A stretch of 64,000 bases of DNA from Mucilaginibacter rivuli (GTDB taxonomy: Bacteria > Bacteroidota > Bacteroidia > Sphingobacteriales > Sphingobacteriaceae), in NCBI RefSeq assembly GCF_019391655.1, contig NZ_JAHXPQ010000001.1, positions 620,001 to 684,000 on the forward strand, read 5' to 3'. Below the pieces are notes generated by a model. The model was not told where the DNA came from and made no database searches. It worked only from the letters and a program-made list of their open reading frames with translations. Shown here piece after piece: positions 33,513-42,551 of the stretch. How positions within the stretch are numbered: the stretch's first letter is position 1; every line of letters begins with the position of its first letter. A program made the position numbers and the translations under genes.

Positions 33513-36500
33513 CTGTTTTGAGTACACTTTGTCGTCAATTTTTAGTTTGATGAAATATGGGCCATCGGCAAAAGCTGAGGTGTTGATAATGGTATTGAAA
33601 GGCCCCGTGCTTAGCGTTTTTGTATCATCATAAATATGCTGCCCTATTGAATTTAATACAGATATAGAGAGTACCCCGTTTTTTGCAGCATTGAACGCGA
33701 TATTTAGCTGATTGGCGGCGGGGACCGGGAATACAGCTAATGAAATATCTGATCCTAAGCCGGTACCCGTAACCGGTAATACAAAATTAAAATCGTCTGA
33801 TTTGGAAACGCAGCCGTTTGGCGCAATAATATCAACCCGGTAAACACCGCTCCTTAACGGGGTATAGGTTTGGCTGCTTGCACCTGCAATCAGGTTGCCG
33901 TTTAAATACCATTGATTATTGGTAGTAAAATTTGAAGTAAGCACCGTTCCATTTAACGTAATGACAGGTTTTACAAGGGTTACCGCCACCCTTGAAGGTG
34001 ATGGGCAACCCAAACTTTTTACATGCATGTTGTAAAAATAATAGTAAAAATTACGGTAATACGTGGTATCGGTTGGTGTGGCGGTTGATGTGGCATTGTT
34101 ATTCACAATATTAAATAATCCGTTTAAACTAAAAGGATAGCCAGTAACGCCGCCATTGTTGCGGTACAAAGTAGCTCCATCAGGGTATGATACCGATATG
34201 GTGTAAAAACCCGCCGCGGGCAATGCTAAATTCAGATTGTATATTTTTCCCTGGTCGGTAGGGTCATCGGTGAGAGCGCCGGCTGCAGGATTGGCACGTG
34301 TAGCGGTTACATTAATGGTAGTGCTTGATACAGGCTGCCCGTTTGGCGTGGTAACTGTAAATGTTATTTTACCGGAGTTACCAATGTAAAGGCGTGCGCT
34401 TTCAATAAGCAAAGGCACTTTTGTGTATACCTTAACGCGTGGCGTAAACTGGTTATAGGCACCCGCGGCAAATGTATTTTTGGTTGCCGGGCCAACGTTG
34501 CCGCTAAAATCATTCAGGCTGGCGTAGTAGGTGTTATTTATGGGGGCCTGTGCTGTAACAACGCTATTGCCGAATGTAAACGGAGCTACATCGCCAATGT
34601 TTTGGTACCAGAATACCTGGCCGCTGCCTGTCGCGTTTAAGCTGTAGGTTTTGGCATCGGTACAATAAAATGCCGATAAGTTGGTAGGGAACGGTGTATT
34701 GCTGATAACAGATGTTGCTGTAACCTGGTTATTTGTTGTAACTGCATCGTTAGCTAATTGTGTCGCGGCTGTAATTGTGTAGCTGCCCCCTGCAATAGCG
34801 TTAAATGTTCCGGTGAGAATAAGGTCGTCTTCGGCTAACGGTGCCAACGTACCCGGGTAGCTTTCGTTAAGGGTAGTTATGTTGCCAGTAGCTACCGAGG
34901 TAATGGTTACCGTTATCGGGACGTTGCTGATAGCGGTACTTCCAAAGTTTTTCAACCTTACCGAAACACTTTCGTTAGTGGCCGGGCAACTGCCTGTTAC
35001 CGGGCTGTTTATGGCGATGGTGCCTGCATCAAGCGTTGTTTTTATAAACTTAACACGGTAGTCCTGCGTTTCGCCTTTGGCGTAAGTGCCACAGGCCGTT
35101 ATTGTATTAGGGTCGGTAGTTTCAACCAGCACTACACGCATCAGGCTGTAGTTATCCGGTATAACGGTTGGCGGTACTGTAATATTTGTGCTGTAGGTAC
35201 CTGTGGCGGCAATTACGCCCGATGTGGCAACCAACTCATTGGCATCAAAAACACCGTTGCCATTCCAGTCGATATAAACTTTGGCTATTTTACTAAAGTT
35301 AGCACCGCAAGTGCCTAATGTAAGGCTTAAAGGGTATGTTTTACCTTGCTCAAGGGTAGCGGTTAAGGTAGTGTAATTTGAGTAGGTGGTACAGCCCCCC
35401 GGAGCAGTAAAATTCAGGTCGGATAAAGTGAGGTTGTTCACCTTCGAATCGGCATTTGATGAGGGTGCCGAAGCACAATAAGCTACACCGCCTATGCCGG
35501 TAACTACCAACGAGAAATCCTGCGACGCGTTGGTTAATATGCCTTTATGGGTAACGGTAATGGTATAGCTTTTACCCGGTACGGCACCGGCTATATAAAC
35601 CTGCTCTACATTGTCCCTGATGTTATCGCCGGTGGTGGCGTTAGCCCCCGGAGCAGTTGGATCTAACACCCATGGCCTGAATGTTGTAGAGCCATCGCTT
35701 ACGCGGATATCAAGATCATTAACTAATTTGGGCGTACGGTCATTAATAGTACCAAGGGCTGAGGGTGTGCCTGCAGGATCTGTCCATACAATACCTGCCA
35801 CCAGTGGGCCGTTGCCCGATGCCGTTACGGTAAATGTTTGCGTTTGGCCCTGGCCCAAAGTTTTTTCGGTTATCAGGCTTTTGGTATTGTTATCAGTTAT
35901 GGCCTGGGCGGCTTTTGCCACATCAAGCAAACCCCAACCATAAATATAATCGGGCCCGGGCCTGCCTGCATCTAAAGCGGTATTGCAAACCAGTGCTTTT
36001 AAAGTAGCTGAGCGCATAAAATTACCCGCGTTTTTTTGCGCGTAATATTCCTGCAACAGATACAGAGAGCCTGATACGTTAGGTGAGGCCATAGACGTGC
36101 CCGATTCGTACAGGTAGGCATCAGGCGCGGTACTGCCGGATGATAGTACATTTACCCCATCGCCACAGATATCCGGTTTGATACGCCCGTCATCGGTAGG
36201 GCCAAAGCTGCTGAAGTAGGCTATGCTTATATCACTGCCGGTTGATGGCCCAAAGGGGAGGGGATTAACTGCGCCAACAGATAAAATGTTTTTTGCCGTG
36301 TTGCTTGCGCTGATCACATCATATCCTCCATTTGAACTGATGGTAGCCGGCCGCGGGCCTTTATTTACAATGGTTTTATCTGTTCGGGTATTATAGCCAT
36401 AATAGGTTGTGCCAACATTGGGGCCTGTTTCGCCACGGTGGTTACCAGCCGCAAAAACCATCAGGTATTTTGGAGCATTATAGGATATCTGATCGTATGA

Positions 36501-37253
36501 TTGTGCATAAGTATCGTAGAAACCGAAACGATAATCTACAGTATCACCAGGCAGGCCATCCCATTCCCAACGTGTTTGGTCCGTATCGTAATACCAACCA
36601 CCTCCATGATCGTATGAGTGGTTTGAGAGTATCAATCCGGCTGCGGCTGCGGTTGCCATTTCGTTTATATCATTGCTAAAATCGTAGGATAGCAAGCTTG
36701 TAGCACCAAATGCCATGCCTTTTGCCGGGGCATAGGTACCTGCTGCTATCATGGTGCCGGCAACGTGCGCGGCGTGATCGATATAAATTAAGGGTGTTGC
36801 GTCTTTAAACTGAATGTTTTTGCCCGCAAATTCCTGGTGTGCTGCGTATACGCCCGAACCATCCCAAATGGCAAGCTTATTTACCAAAGCGCTGCTGGAT
36901 CCGGTAAGGTTTAAGCCTAACAAGCCGCCGGGCTGTACGGTATTGGTGCGGGTTGATGCTGCCGCGATGATGTTGTTAACTGTTTTAGCATAAATGGGGA
37001 AGCCCAACTTATCCACCCCCTGCAATACCACGGCACCCCCATTTGCATAACTTGAAATGGTCCACCCGTTTTTTTTTGCCAGTGCAATTAACTGCTGGCG
37101 GTTAGCATTATATTCGGTATCGGCCTTTGCTGCAATTGCGGTTAATTGTTTACTTTGGATTGTACCTGTAGCCGGCACTTGCTGCGCTTGTGTGCCTATG
37201 GTAAAAAAGCCAAGTAATAGGGTTATAAAAACAGTTGGGTAAAATCTCTTCAT
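33495..37253 (-). CDS. Secreted S8 (subtilisin-like) serine protease with type IX sorting domain
   Basis: A 1252-residue secreted protease; ATG 37253 (MKRFYPTVFITLLLGFF) begins the signal peptide. The catalytic triad is Asp131 (LAIWDGSGV), His163 (DHAAHVAGTMI) and Ser387 (ESGTSMASPNVSG), with oxyanion Asn271 (FAAGN). After a proprotein-convertase-like beta domain (about 450-590) come a GEVED-like domain (about 600-740, DWNGNGVFDANE) and CARDB/Ig-like repeats. The C-terminus (LAVFPVPAANQLNIAF ... GPYFIKLKIDDKVYSKQFTILK in two parts) is a type A T9SS signal, so the protein is sent across the outer membrane by the gliding-linked type IX system. Likely role: extracellular protein degradation. Confidence 0.92.
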   Translation of the reverse strand: MKRFYPTVFITLLLGFFTIGTQAQQVPATGTIQSKQLTAIAAKADTEYNANRQQLIALAKKNGWTISSYANGGAVVLQGVDKLGFPIYAKTVNNIIAAASTRTNTVQPGGLLGLNLTGSSSALVNKLAIWDGSGVYAAHQEFAGKNIQFKDATPLIYIDHAAHVAGTMIAAGTYAPAKGMAFGATSLLSYDFSNDINEMATAAAAGLILSNHSYDHGGGWYYDTDQTRWEWDGLPGDTVDYRFGFYDTYAQSYDQISYNAPKYLMVFAAGNHRGETGPNVGTTYYGYNTRTDKTIVNKGPRPATISSNGGYDVISASNTAKNILSVGAVNPLPFGPSTGSDISIAYFSSFGPTDDGRIKPDICGDGVNVLSSGSTAPDAYLYESGTSMASPNVSGSLYLLQEYYAQKNAGNFMRSATLKALVCNTALDAGRPGPDYIYGWGLLDVAKAAQAITDNNTKSLITEKTLGQGQTQTFTVTASGNGPLVAGIVWTDPAGTPSALGTINDRTPKLVNDLDIRVSDGSTTFRPWVLDPTAPGANATTGDNIRDNVEQVYIAGAVPGKSYTITVTHKGILTNASQDFSLVVTGIGGVAYCASAPSSNADSKVNNLTLSDLNFTAPGGCTTYSNYTTLTATLEQGKTYPLSLTLGTCGANFSKIAKVYIDWNGNGVFDANELVATSGVIAATGTYSTNITVPPTVIPDNYSLMRVVLVETTDPNTITACGTYAKGETQDYRVKFIKTTLDAGTIAINSPVTGSCPATNESVSVRLKNFGSTAISNVPITVTITSVATGNITTLNESYPGTLAPLAEDDLILTGTFNAIAGGSYTITAATQLANDAVTTNNQVTATSVISNTPFPTNLSAFYCTDAKTYSLNATGSGQVFWYQNIGDVAPFTFGNSVVTAQAPINNTYYASLNDFSGNVGPATKNTFAAGAYNQFTPRVKVYTKVPLLIESARLYIGNSGKITFTVTTPNGQPVSSTTINVTATRANPAAGALTDDPTDQGKIYNLNLALPAAGFYTISVSYPDGATLYRNNGGVTGYPFSLNGLFNIVNNNATSTATPTDTTYYRNFYYYFYNMHVKSLGCPSPSRVAVTLVKPVITLNGTVLTSNFTTNNQWYLNGNLIAGASSQTYTPLRSGVYRVDIIAPNGCVSKSDDFNFVLPVTGTGLGSDISLAVFPVPAANQLNIAFNAAKNGVLSISVLNSIGQHIYDDTKTLSTGPFNTIINTSAFADGPYFIKLKIDDKVYSKQFTILK

Positions 37254-37323
37254 GTAAAGCAATTAGAAGCGTAATATAATTCAAATGGTAACTATAAACA
37301 AACGCATTACCTTAATAAATTGT

Positions 37324-37701
37324 ATGAAGACGTTTGCATTTATGTTAATGTTTTGCCATTTTATGCCTTAGCGCAAACAAAACCAGCAGTAAAATATATC
37401 TAAAACAAGGGAAAAGTATGCCCGTTCCGGGCCGGAAAATGGGCAACGGAATAGCTGTTAGCCGCAACGTGTATGTATACGAATTAACTACTACAGCGCA
37501 AACCGTACAGCAGGCTACTTTTTTTACTGTTATTAAAACCAAACTGATAGCCAAAACACAAAGTGATGCTAATGGCAATTACTCGATGTCATTACCTCCC
37601 GGTGATTACACTGTTTTTTTAGAGCAAAAAATCGCATGTATGCCAATAGCTTTGACGGGAAAGGGAATATTTGCCCGGTAAAGGCTAAAAGGATAGCGTG
37701 A
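37324..37701 (+). pseudogene. Frameshifted carboxypeptidase-regulatory-like exported protein
   Basis: Three frame pieces together read as one short exported protein. ATG 37324 begins MKTFAFMLMF, the start of a signal peptide that then needs a frame change. The central piece (from before 37418) gives KSMPVPGRKMGNGIAVSRNV, VYVYELTTTAQ and SDANGNYSMSLPPGDYTVFLEQ. The end needs another shift to give YANSFDGKGNICPVKAKRIA, stopping at 37701. This order of motifs fits small Bacteroidota proteins with a carboxypeptidase-regulatory-like fold. Two frameshifts make it a probable pseudogene; sequencing error would be the alternative. It diverges from the S8 protease. Confidence 0.6.
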
Positions 37702-37738
37702 GCAGGAAAGATATTATTATTAACGACAGTGCGGTTAA

Positions 37739-38185
37739 TTAACTGTTAAACTGCCTGAGGTGATGATCGAGGTGTTTATAGGCCAGATAGCCAACCTGTT
37801 CTTTGGTCATGGGGCCAAAAAACCAGTGTACAAAACTATCGTTCGAATAGTTGGCATATCCGTTGATTAACGTTATCAGTTTATCTTTTTCGGCGGCAAT
37901 ATCACCAACGGTTTGCTGCACTTTAAAATCGTTACCGGTAGGAGCGTTTTTACCCATGGGGGCATCATCCTTAGTCAAACTTTTCAAAGCCATTTTGCCT
38001 AATATGCGGCCAATGAACACGCGTTTGTATTGTTTATTGCCCTGATACATTTCGTCCGACAGGGTGCAATGTTTAAGCATTTGGTAAACATTCATTTTAC
38101 CCCATAGCGGAGTACTTGCCTGGTTCAATGTTTTTATCCTGCCGATCAGTTGCGCGCGTGTACCCTCGTCAAATATTGTATTCAT
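37739..38185 (-). CDS. DUF1569 (DinB-superfamily) protein
   Basis: A 148-residue helical protein. It starts MNTIFDEGTRAQLIGRIKTL and has the DUF1569 hallmarks WGKMNVYQMLKHCTLSDEMY (about 28-47) and, near the C-terminus, FFGPMTKEQVGYLAYKHLDHHLRQF with a histidine cluster. These histidines are the likely metal ligands of the DinB-like fold. Function unknown. It is the third DinB-superfamily protein in the window (others at 381 and 17275), none of them adjacent. Transcribed alone. Confidence 0.75.
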   Translation of the reverse strand: MNTIFDEGTRAQLIGRIKTLNQASTPLWGKMNVYQMLKHCTLSDEMYQGNKQYKRVFIGRILGKMALKSLTKDDAPMGKNAPTGNDFKVQQTVGDIAAEKDKLITLINGYANYSNDSFVHWFFGPMTKEQVGYLAYKHLDHHLRQFNS

Positions 38186-38333
38186 TTTACTTTGATTGTT
38201 TTATACAAACCTAAACCATAAATGAGGTAAATTAAAGGGCATATCAAGACCAATTACGGGGTAAATACGACAGGTGTATTTTTACCAATTGCTAATTTGT
38301 AGCTATTTCTGTATTTTTATATATCGATCAGCA

Positions 38334-38810
38334 ATGAGCATGTCCCTGAATTATTTTTCGAAATTTAGATCTGTATTTATTTATGGTGTTTCGCTGGCGG
38401 CTTTGTTGTTTTTATTGAAATGGCTGGAGTGGCGTTTTATTATCGTAAATTATACATTCGAGATATACGCCGGATTTATCGCCGTTATTTTTACCGGGCT
38501 GGGTATCTGGCTGGCACTTAAACTAAGCAAACCTAAAACCACCATTGTAACTGTAGAAAAAGAAACGGTAATAACCAATGATGAATTTGTGCTGAACGAA
38601 AACGTACTTGACGAAATGGGTATCAGCAAACGCGAATTGGAGGTACTCCAATTAATAGCGCAGGGTTTGAGCAATCAGCAAATAGCCGAGCAACTGTTTG
38701 TATCGTTAAATACCATTAAAACACATTCATCAAAAGTATTTGAGAAACTGGAGGTGCAACGCCGTACGCAGGCGGTTGAAAAGGCAAAGCGGTTGAGCCT
38801 GATTCCATAA
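38334..38810 (+). CDS. Membrane-anchored LuxR-type transcriptional regulator
   Basis: A 158-residue protein: two N-terminal membrane helices (about 14-30 and 37-60), a linker and a C-terminal LuxR/NarL helix-turn-helix (KRELEVLQLIAQGLSNQQIA, then EQLFVSLNTIKTHSSKVFEKL). There is no receiver domain, so it is not a classical response regulator; the signal may enter through the membrane part. I chose ATG 38334 (MSMSLNYFSKFR), with ATG 38340 as an equal option; upstream in-frame codons add an unlikely tail. The DUF4199 membrane protein follows 102 bases downstream and may be its target or partner. Confidence 0.82.
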   Translation: MSMSLNYFSKFRSVFIYGVSLAALLFLLKWLEWRFIIVNYTFEIYAGFIAVIFTGLGIWLALKLSKPKTTIVTVEKETVITNDEFVLNENVLDEMGISKRELEVLQLIAQGLSNQQIAEQLFVSLNTIKTHSSKVFEKLEVQRRTQAVEKAKRLSLIP

Positions 38811-38912
38811 TACTTTGGTATGAAAGCGGTACATTGCTGTAAAATCACCCGAAAGTATGAGGGTAAAGATGTAGCAAACGCTCAACTTTGAACCGAACTA
38901 AAACTAAAAAAC

Positions 38913-39449
38913 ATGAAAAAGAATGTACTTGTTTACGGATTGATCTCGGGGGCTTTGATCTCGGCTTTTATTGTTATTTCTATGAACGTTTGGGGCTGCG
39001 AAGGCAACGCTTCCAGCATGTATATTGGTTATGCCGCACAGTTGCTGGCCCTTTCGCTTGTTTTTGTAGGCATTAAAAACTATCGTGATAATTATAACGG
39101 AGGTGTGATATCATTTGGTAAGGCATTTACCATGGGCCTATATATTTCGCTCATTGCCTCAACCATGTATGTAGTGGTTTGGACGATAGATTACTATTAT
39201 TTTATGCCCGACTTTATGGATAAGTTTGCCGCAAGCATGCTTAAACAAGCCCAGAGTAGCCACTTGTCGCCCGCCCAATTAGCCTCCAAAACGGCCGAAA
39301 TTGCTGAAATGAAAAAGATTTACGCAAGCCCGATTATGGTTTTTTTGTTTACCTATGTAGAGATACTTCCTACAGGATTGATCGTATCGCTGATATCGGC
39401 TTTGATATTGAAGAAGAAGGCTGGTGGTGATGGAGTTGTGGTGGCGTGA
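38913..39449 (+). CDS. DUF4199 family membrane protein
   Basis: A 178-residue protein with four membrane helices (about 5-25, 36-53, 70-95 and 145-170) and a periplasmic/cytosolic loop rich in charged residues between the third and fourth (KFAASMLKQAQSSHLS). The GCEGNASSMYIGYAAQLLALSLVFVGIKNYRD region and the GGVISFGKAFTMGL block are typical of DUF4199, a Bacteroidota family of unknown function. It follows the membrane-anchored LuxR gene on the same strand. Confidence 0.78.
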   Translation: MKKNVLVYGLISGALISAFIVISMNVWGCEGNASSMYIGYAAQLLALSLVFVGIKNYRDNYNGGVISFGKAFTMGLYISLIASTMYVVVWTIDYYYFMPDFMDKFAASMLKQAQSSHLSPAQLASKTAEIAEMKKIYASPIMVFLFTYVEILPTGLIVSLISALILKKKAGGDGVVVA

Positions 39450-39591
39450 TTATTCGAAGTTGGAAATTTCGAACATCAAAATAGGCGAATCCGTTAACGC
39501 GCTTTTGTTTATCAGGTCAAAATTGCGTATATTGTAGTTGTCGGGCTTGCTCTTGCATTCGTCGGTGAGCATACCGACGAAGAACTTGAAA

Positions 39592-39609
39592 AATACCTGT
39601 TTTTACCTG
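39592..39609. repeat. Direct repeat, copy 1
   Basis: AATACCTGTTTTTACCTG, followed by a T-run. An identical 18-base copy is at 39743-39760, on the other side of the palindromic element. Confidence 0.85.
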
Positions 39610-39618
39610 TTTTTTTTA

Positions 39619-39737
39619 TTATGTCATTGCTAGGGGTGCTTCTATCGGCACGACGTGGCAATCTCTGAGAAAGGCTCTCAAACATGCAGGGCGGGAATGT
39701 CCGCAGAGATGGCCACGCTTTGCTCGCCATGACATGG
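39619..39737. repeat. REP-like palindromic element
   Basis: The ends ATGTCATTGC (from 39619) and GCCATGACAT (to about 39736) are inverted copies with one mismatch. Further pairs lie inward: GTGGCAATCTC near 39655 against GAGATGGCCAC near 39707, and CAGGGCGGGA at the centre. This matches the general look of the dispersed GTCATTGCGAGG...GCAATCTC palindromes common between genes in Bacteroidota. No transposase is encoded. Confidence 0.7.
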
Positions 39738-39742
39738 TGTAG

Positions 39743-39760
39743 AATACCTGTTTTTACCTG
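39743..39760. repeat. Direct repeat, copy 2
   Basis: The second identical copy of AATACCTGTTTTTACCTG, again followed by a pyrimidine run, 22 bases before the nadE stop. Confidence 0.85.
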
Positions 39761-39781
39761 CTTTTTTAAGACGGTATTTTA

Positions 39782-41446
39782 CTATGACAGGTACTTGCCT
39801 ACTATTGGCATCCTGCGGCCCATGCCGAATGCTTTTGGCGATACGCGGAGGATGGGCGGGGTTTGGTAGCGTTTGTGCTCGGCCCCGTTCACCAGTTTCA
39901 TTACGCGTTTAACTACGGCCTCATCATAGCCCAGTGCGATAATTTGGGCGGATGATTTTCGGTGCTCGATGTACTCCATCAGGATGGTATCGAGTATGTC
40001 GTATTCGGGCAGCGAGTCGGAATCCTTTTGGCCGGGACGCAACTCGGCAGATGGTGGCTTTACAATGGAGTTTACCGGGATGATCTCCTGCGCGCGGTTA
40101 ATGTGGTGGGCAAGCTCATAAACCTGTGTTTTGTACAGGTCGCCAAGTACAGATATACCACCGCACATGTCGCCGTAAAGCGTGCCATAACCGACAGCGG
40201 CTTCGCTTTTGTTGGAAGTGTTGAGCAATATATAGCCAAACTTGTTGCTCATGGCCATCAGCAATACAGCACGACTGCGAGATTGGATGTTCTCTTCGGC
40301 AATATTAAATGGCAGTCCGCTGAATTGTGGTTGCAAAGCGGTTTCAAATGCTTCGGTGATATTTTTAATGGCTACGGTCTCGCTCAGGCAGCCAAGGTTC
40401 TTCACCAGGTCTTCGGCATCGCTAATGGAATGGTCTGATGAGAAGCGCGATGGCAGCAACACAGCCATCACATTTTTAGGCCCTAATGCCTCGGCAGCCA
40501 ATGCGCAAACCACGGCAGAATCAATACCGCCCGATAAACCCAAAATGGCTTTGCTGAAACCGGATTTATAGAAGTAATCGCGGATGCCGAGAATTAGGCC
40601 CTGATGGATCTGCTCGATATCGCTGGTATGGGCCGATTTGATGGTATGCTCGTGATCGAAGGTGATGGCTGATTTACCCGCGGCATCCTTATCCAAAGTA
40701 TAGTAGGATATGTGCTCTTTGAAATACGGCATCTCATCAACCAAAGTGCCCGCGGCATCAAATACTAAGGAGCCGCCATCAAAGATGAGTTCGGTTTGTG
40801 CGCCAACCTGGTTTACATAAAACAGGGGTAGGTTATATTGCTTGGCATTATTGCTCAGGATATCGATACGCTCCTCATCATGGTTATACGCGAAAGGCGA
40901 TGCCGCAATGTTGATCATCACATCAGGATTCTGGGTGATGAGTTTATCCATTGGGCGGGTAATGTACAGCGGGTTTTCAATGGTGTTCCACAAGTCCTCG
41001 CAAATGGTGAGGGCTATGCGGTGCCCCTTAAAATTGATACAGTTAAAATCGGTTTCGGGCTCAAAGTAACGGTACTCATCGAACACATCGTAGTTGGGTA
41101 GCAGGGCTTTGTTTACGATGGCTTTGATCTGTCCATCTTCAATAAAATAAGCAGAGTTGAACAAGTCCTTGCCTTCATCCTTTAAATTATAGGTTGGCAG
41201 GCCAATAATACAAGCTATGCCTTTGCAAACTTCGGCTATTTGTTTTGCCGCTTGTGCGCAATAATCAATGAACTCGGTAAACTCTAAAAAGTCGCGGGCG
41301 GGGTAGCCACAAACGCACAGCTCAGCAAATACCACTAAGTCTGCACCGTTTTGGCGGGCCTCGTTAATGCTGTCGATTATCTTTTTGGTGTTCGATTCAA
41401 AGTTACCAATATGGTAATTACGTTGGGCAAGGGCAATTTTTATCAT
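39782..41446 (-). CDS. nadE: Glutamine-dependent NAD+ synthetase
   Basis: A 554-residue two-domain enzyme completing NAD synthesis by amidating nicotinic acid adenine dinucleotide. ATG 41446 (MIKIALAQRNYHIGNF) is the nitrilase-domain start; an upstream in-frame codon would add nine odd residues. The N-terminal glutaminase has the Glu (FAELCVCGYPARD), Lys (NKALLPNYDVFDE) and Cys (LTICEDLWN) triad. The C-terminal ligase has the PP-loop LGLSGGIDSAVVCALAA and NKSEAAVGYGTLYGDM. Another NAD-related operon (pnuC and nadR-type kinase) is 10 kb downstream. Confidence 0.95.
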   Translation of the reverse strand: MIKIALAQRNYHIGNFESNTKKIIDSINEARQNGADLVVFAELCVCGYPARDFLEFTEFIDYCAQAAKQIAEVCKGIACIIGLPTYNLKDEGKDLFNSAYFIEDGQIKAIVNKALLPNYDVFDEYRYFEPETDFNCINFKGHRIALTICEDLWNTIENPLYITRPMDKLITQNPDVMINIAASPFAYNHDEERIDILSNNAKQYNLPLFYVNQVGAQTELIFDGGSLVFDAAGTLVDEMPYFKEHISYYTLDKDAAGKSAITFDHEHTIKSAHTSDIEQIHQGLILGIRDYFYKSGFSKAILGLSGGIDSAVVCALAAEALGPKNVMAVLLPSRFSSDHSISDAEDLVKNLGCLSETVAIKNITEAFETALQPQFSGLPFNIAEENIQSRSRAVLLMAMSNKFGYILLNTSNKSEAAVGYGTLYGDMCGGISVLGDLYKTQVYELAHHINRAQEIIPVNSIVKPPSAELRPGQKDSDSLPEYDILDTILMEYIEHRKSSAQIIALGYDEAVVKRVMKLVNGAEHKRYQTPPILRVSPKAFGMGRRMPIVGKYLS

Positions 41447-41507
41447 ATATATACGTAGTACTTCGAATAACATCCGAAATACAATTTTAAAAAATTAATT
41501 TTACTGC

Positions 41508-42551
41508 ATGATACCGGTTCTGCAATATAAGCGTACAAGGCAAATTTATCTTTTTTTTTCAATCGTAATGCTCTTATCGGCCTGCGGACGCAATAAAAAA
41601 GTTGATGTGAGCAATATACCAGTTCATATTGATATTGCCCGCTTTGACCATGATTTTGATGATATGCGCCGAAAGCCGATGTATGAGCAGGCGCAATTTC
41701 TGCAAAAAAAATACGGGCTTTTTTACCAGGACTATATTGAACGAATATTGCAGGCCGGTAGTACACGCGATACAGGTTATTTTAAAACCCTGCGGATCAT
41801 CTTCGGGAATGCTGATTATGCCGCACTTAAAAACGAGGTAGACTCGGTTTATCCGAACCTAAACCTGCAGAGCGAGCAGCTTACCGATGCATTCAGGCGT
41901 GTTAAATATTATTTTCCTAAAATTAAGATACCCGAAGTGTATGCTTACTTTTCGGGTTTCAGGGCGCAAACTACGTTGGGAGATACTTATTACGGGATAG
42001 GGCTCGACCAGTTTTTGGGAGCTAATTCCAAGTTTTATCCCGCTATAATTGAAGCTTTTCCGCATTATATTTCGCGGCGGTTTACACCGGATAACATAGC
42101 CCCGCGCGTGATGGAAGGCTTTATCCGCGAAGATATGTTCCAGGAGCCTGAGGAAGATAAATCGTTGCTGACGCAGATGGTGTACAATGGTAAAATAATG
42201 TACATGATGGACCAGGTTTTGCCCGATATGCCAGACAGCCTGAAAATTGGCTATACACCGCAGCAATTAAAATGGTGCGAAGATTTTAAAGGGCAGGTTT
42301 GGGCCTACTTTTTAGGTGAGAATTTGCTGTATGAAACCGACAATCAAAAAATAAGCAAGTACATAAACGAAGCTCCCTTTACACCGGGCTTGGGAGAACA
42401 TAATGAATCGGCACCAAAATTGGGGGTATGGACAGGCTGGCAAATTGTGCGCCAATATATGGAGCGGCACCCCGAAATAACTTTGCCGCAATTAATGGCT
42501 AATAACGATGCTCAAAAAATACTAAATGAATCCAGGTACAAACCCAAATAA
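41508..42551 (+). CDS. gldB: Gliding motility lipoprotein GldB
   Basis: A 347-residue lipoprotein with lipobox LLSAC (Cys at about 27) and the GldB features VHIDIARFDHDFDDM, KIPEVYAYFSGF, GIGLDQFLGANSKFYP and, later, GEHNESAPKLGVWTGWQIVR. GldB is needed for gliding in Flavobacterium johnsoniae, and homologues are also present in non-gliding members of the phylum. The fold is related to zinc-peptidase-like DUF2268 proteins. The gene diverges from nadE; its last 26 bases overlap the patatin start. Confidence 0.88.
   Translation: MIPVLQYKRTRQIYLFFSIVMLLSACGRNKKVDVSNIPVHIDIARFDHDFDDMRRKPMYEQAQFLQKKYGLFYQDYIERILQAGSTRDTGYFKTLRIIFGNADYAALKNEVDSVYPNLNLQSEQLTDAFRRVKYYFPKIKIPEVYAYFSGFRAQTTLGDTYYGIGLDQFLGANSKFYPAIIEAFPHYISRRFTPDNIAPRVMEGFIREDMFQEPEEDKSLLTQMVYNGKIMYMMDQVLPDMPDSLKIGYTPQQLKWCEDFKGQVWAYFLGENLLYETDNQKISKYINEAPFTPGLGEHNESAPKLGVWTGWQIVRQYMERHPEITLPQLMANNDAQKILNESRYKPK

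Larger units (their letters stand above)
39450..39781. other. Intergenic region with repeats, no gene seen
   Basis: This 332-base stretch between the DUF4199 gene and nadE carries an 18-base direct repeat (39592-39609 and 39743-39760) around a REP-like palindrome. I find no convincing coding frame or RNA gene in it. Confidence 0.7.

Noticed and set aside
37418-37681. Intact 87-residue gene
   Set aside because: The frame has no signal peptide and loses its homologous end; matching motifs continue in other frames, so a pseudogene is the better call.
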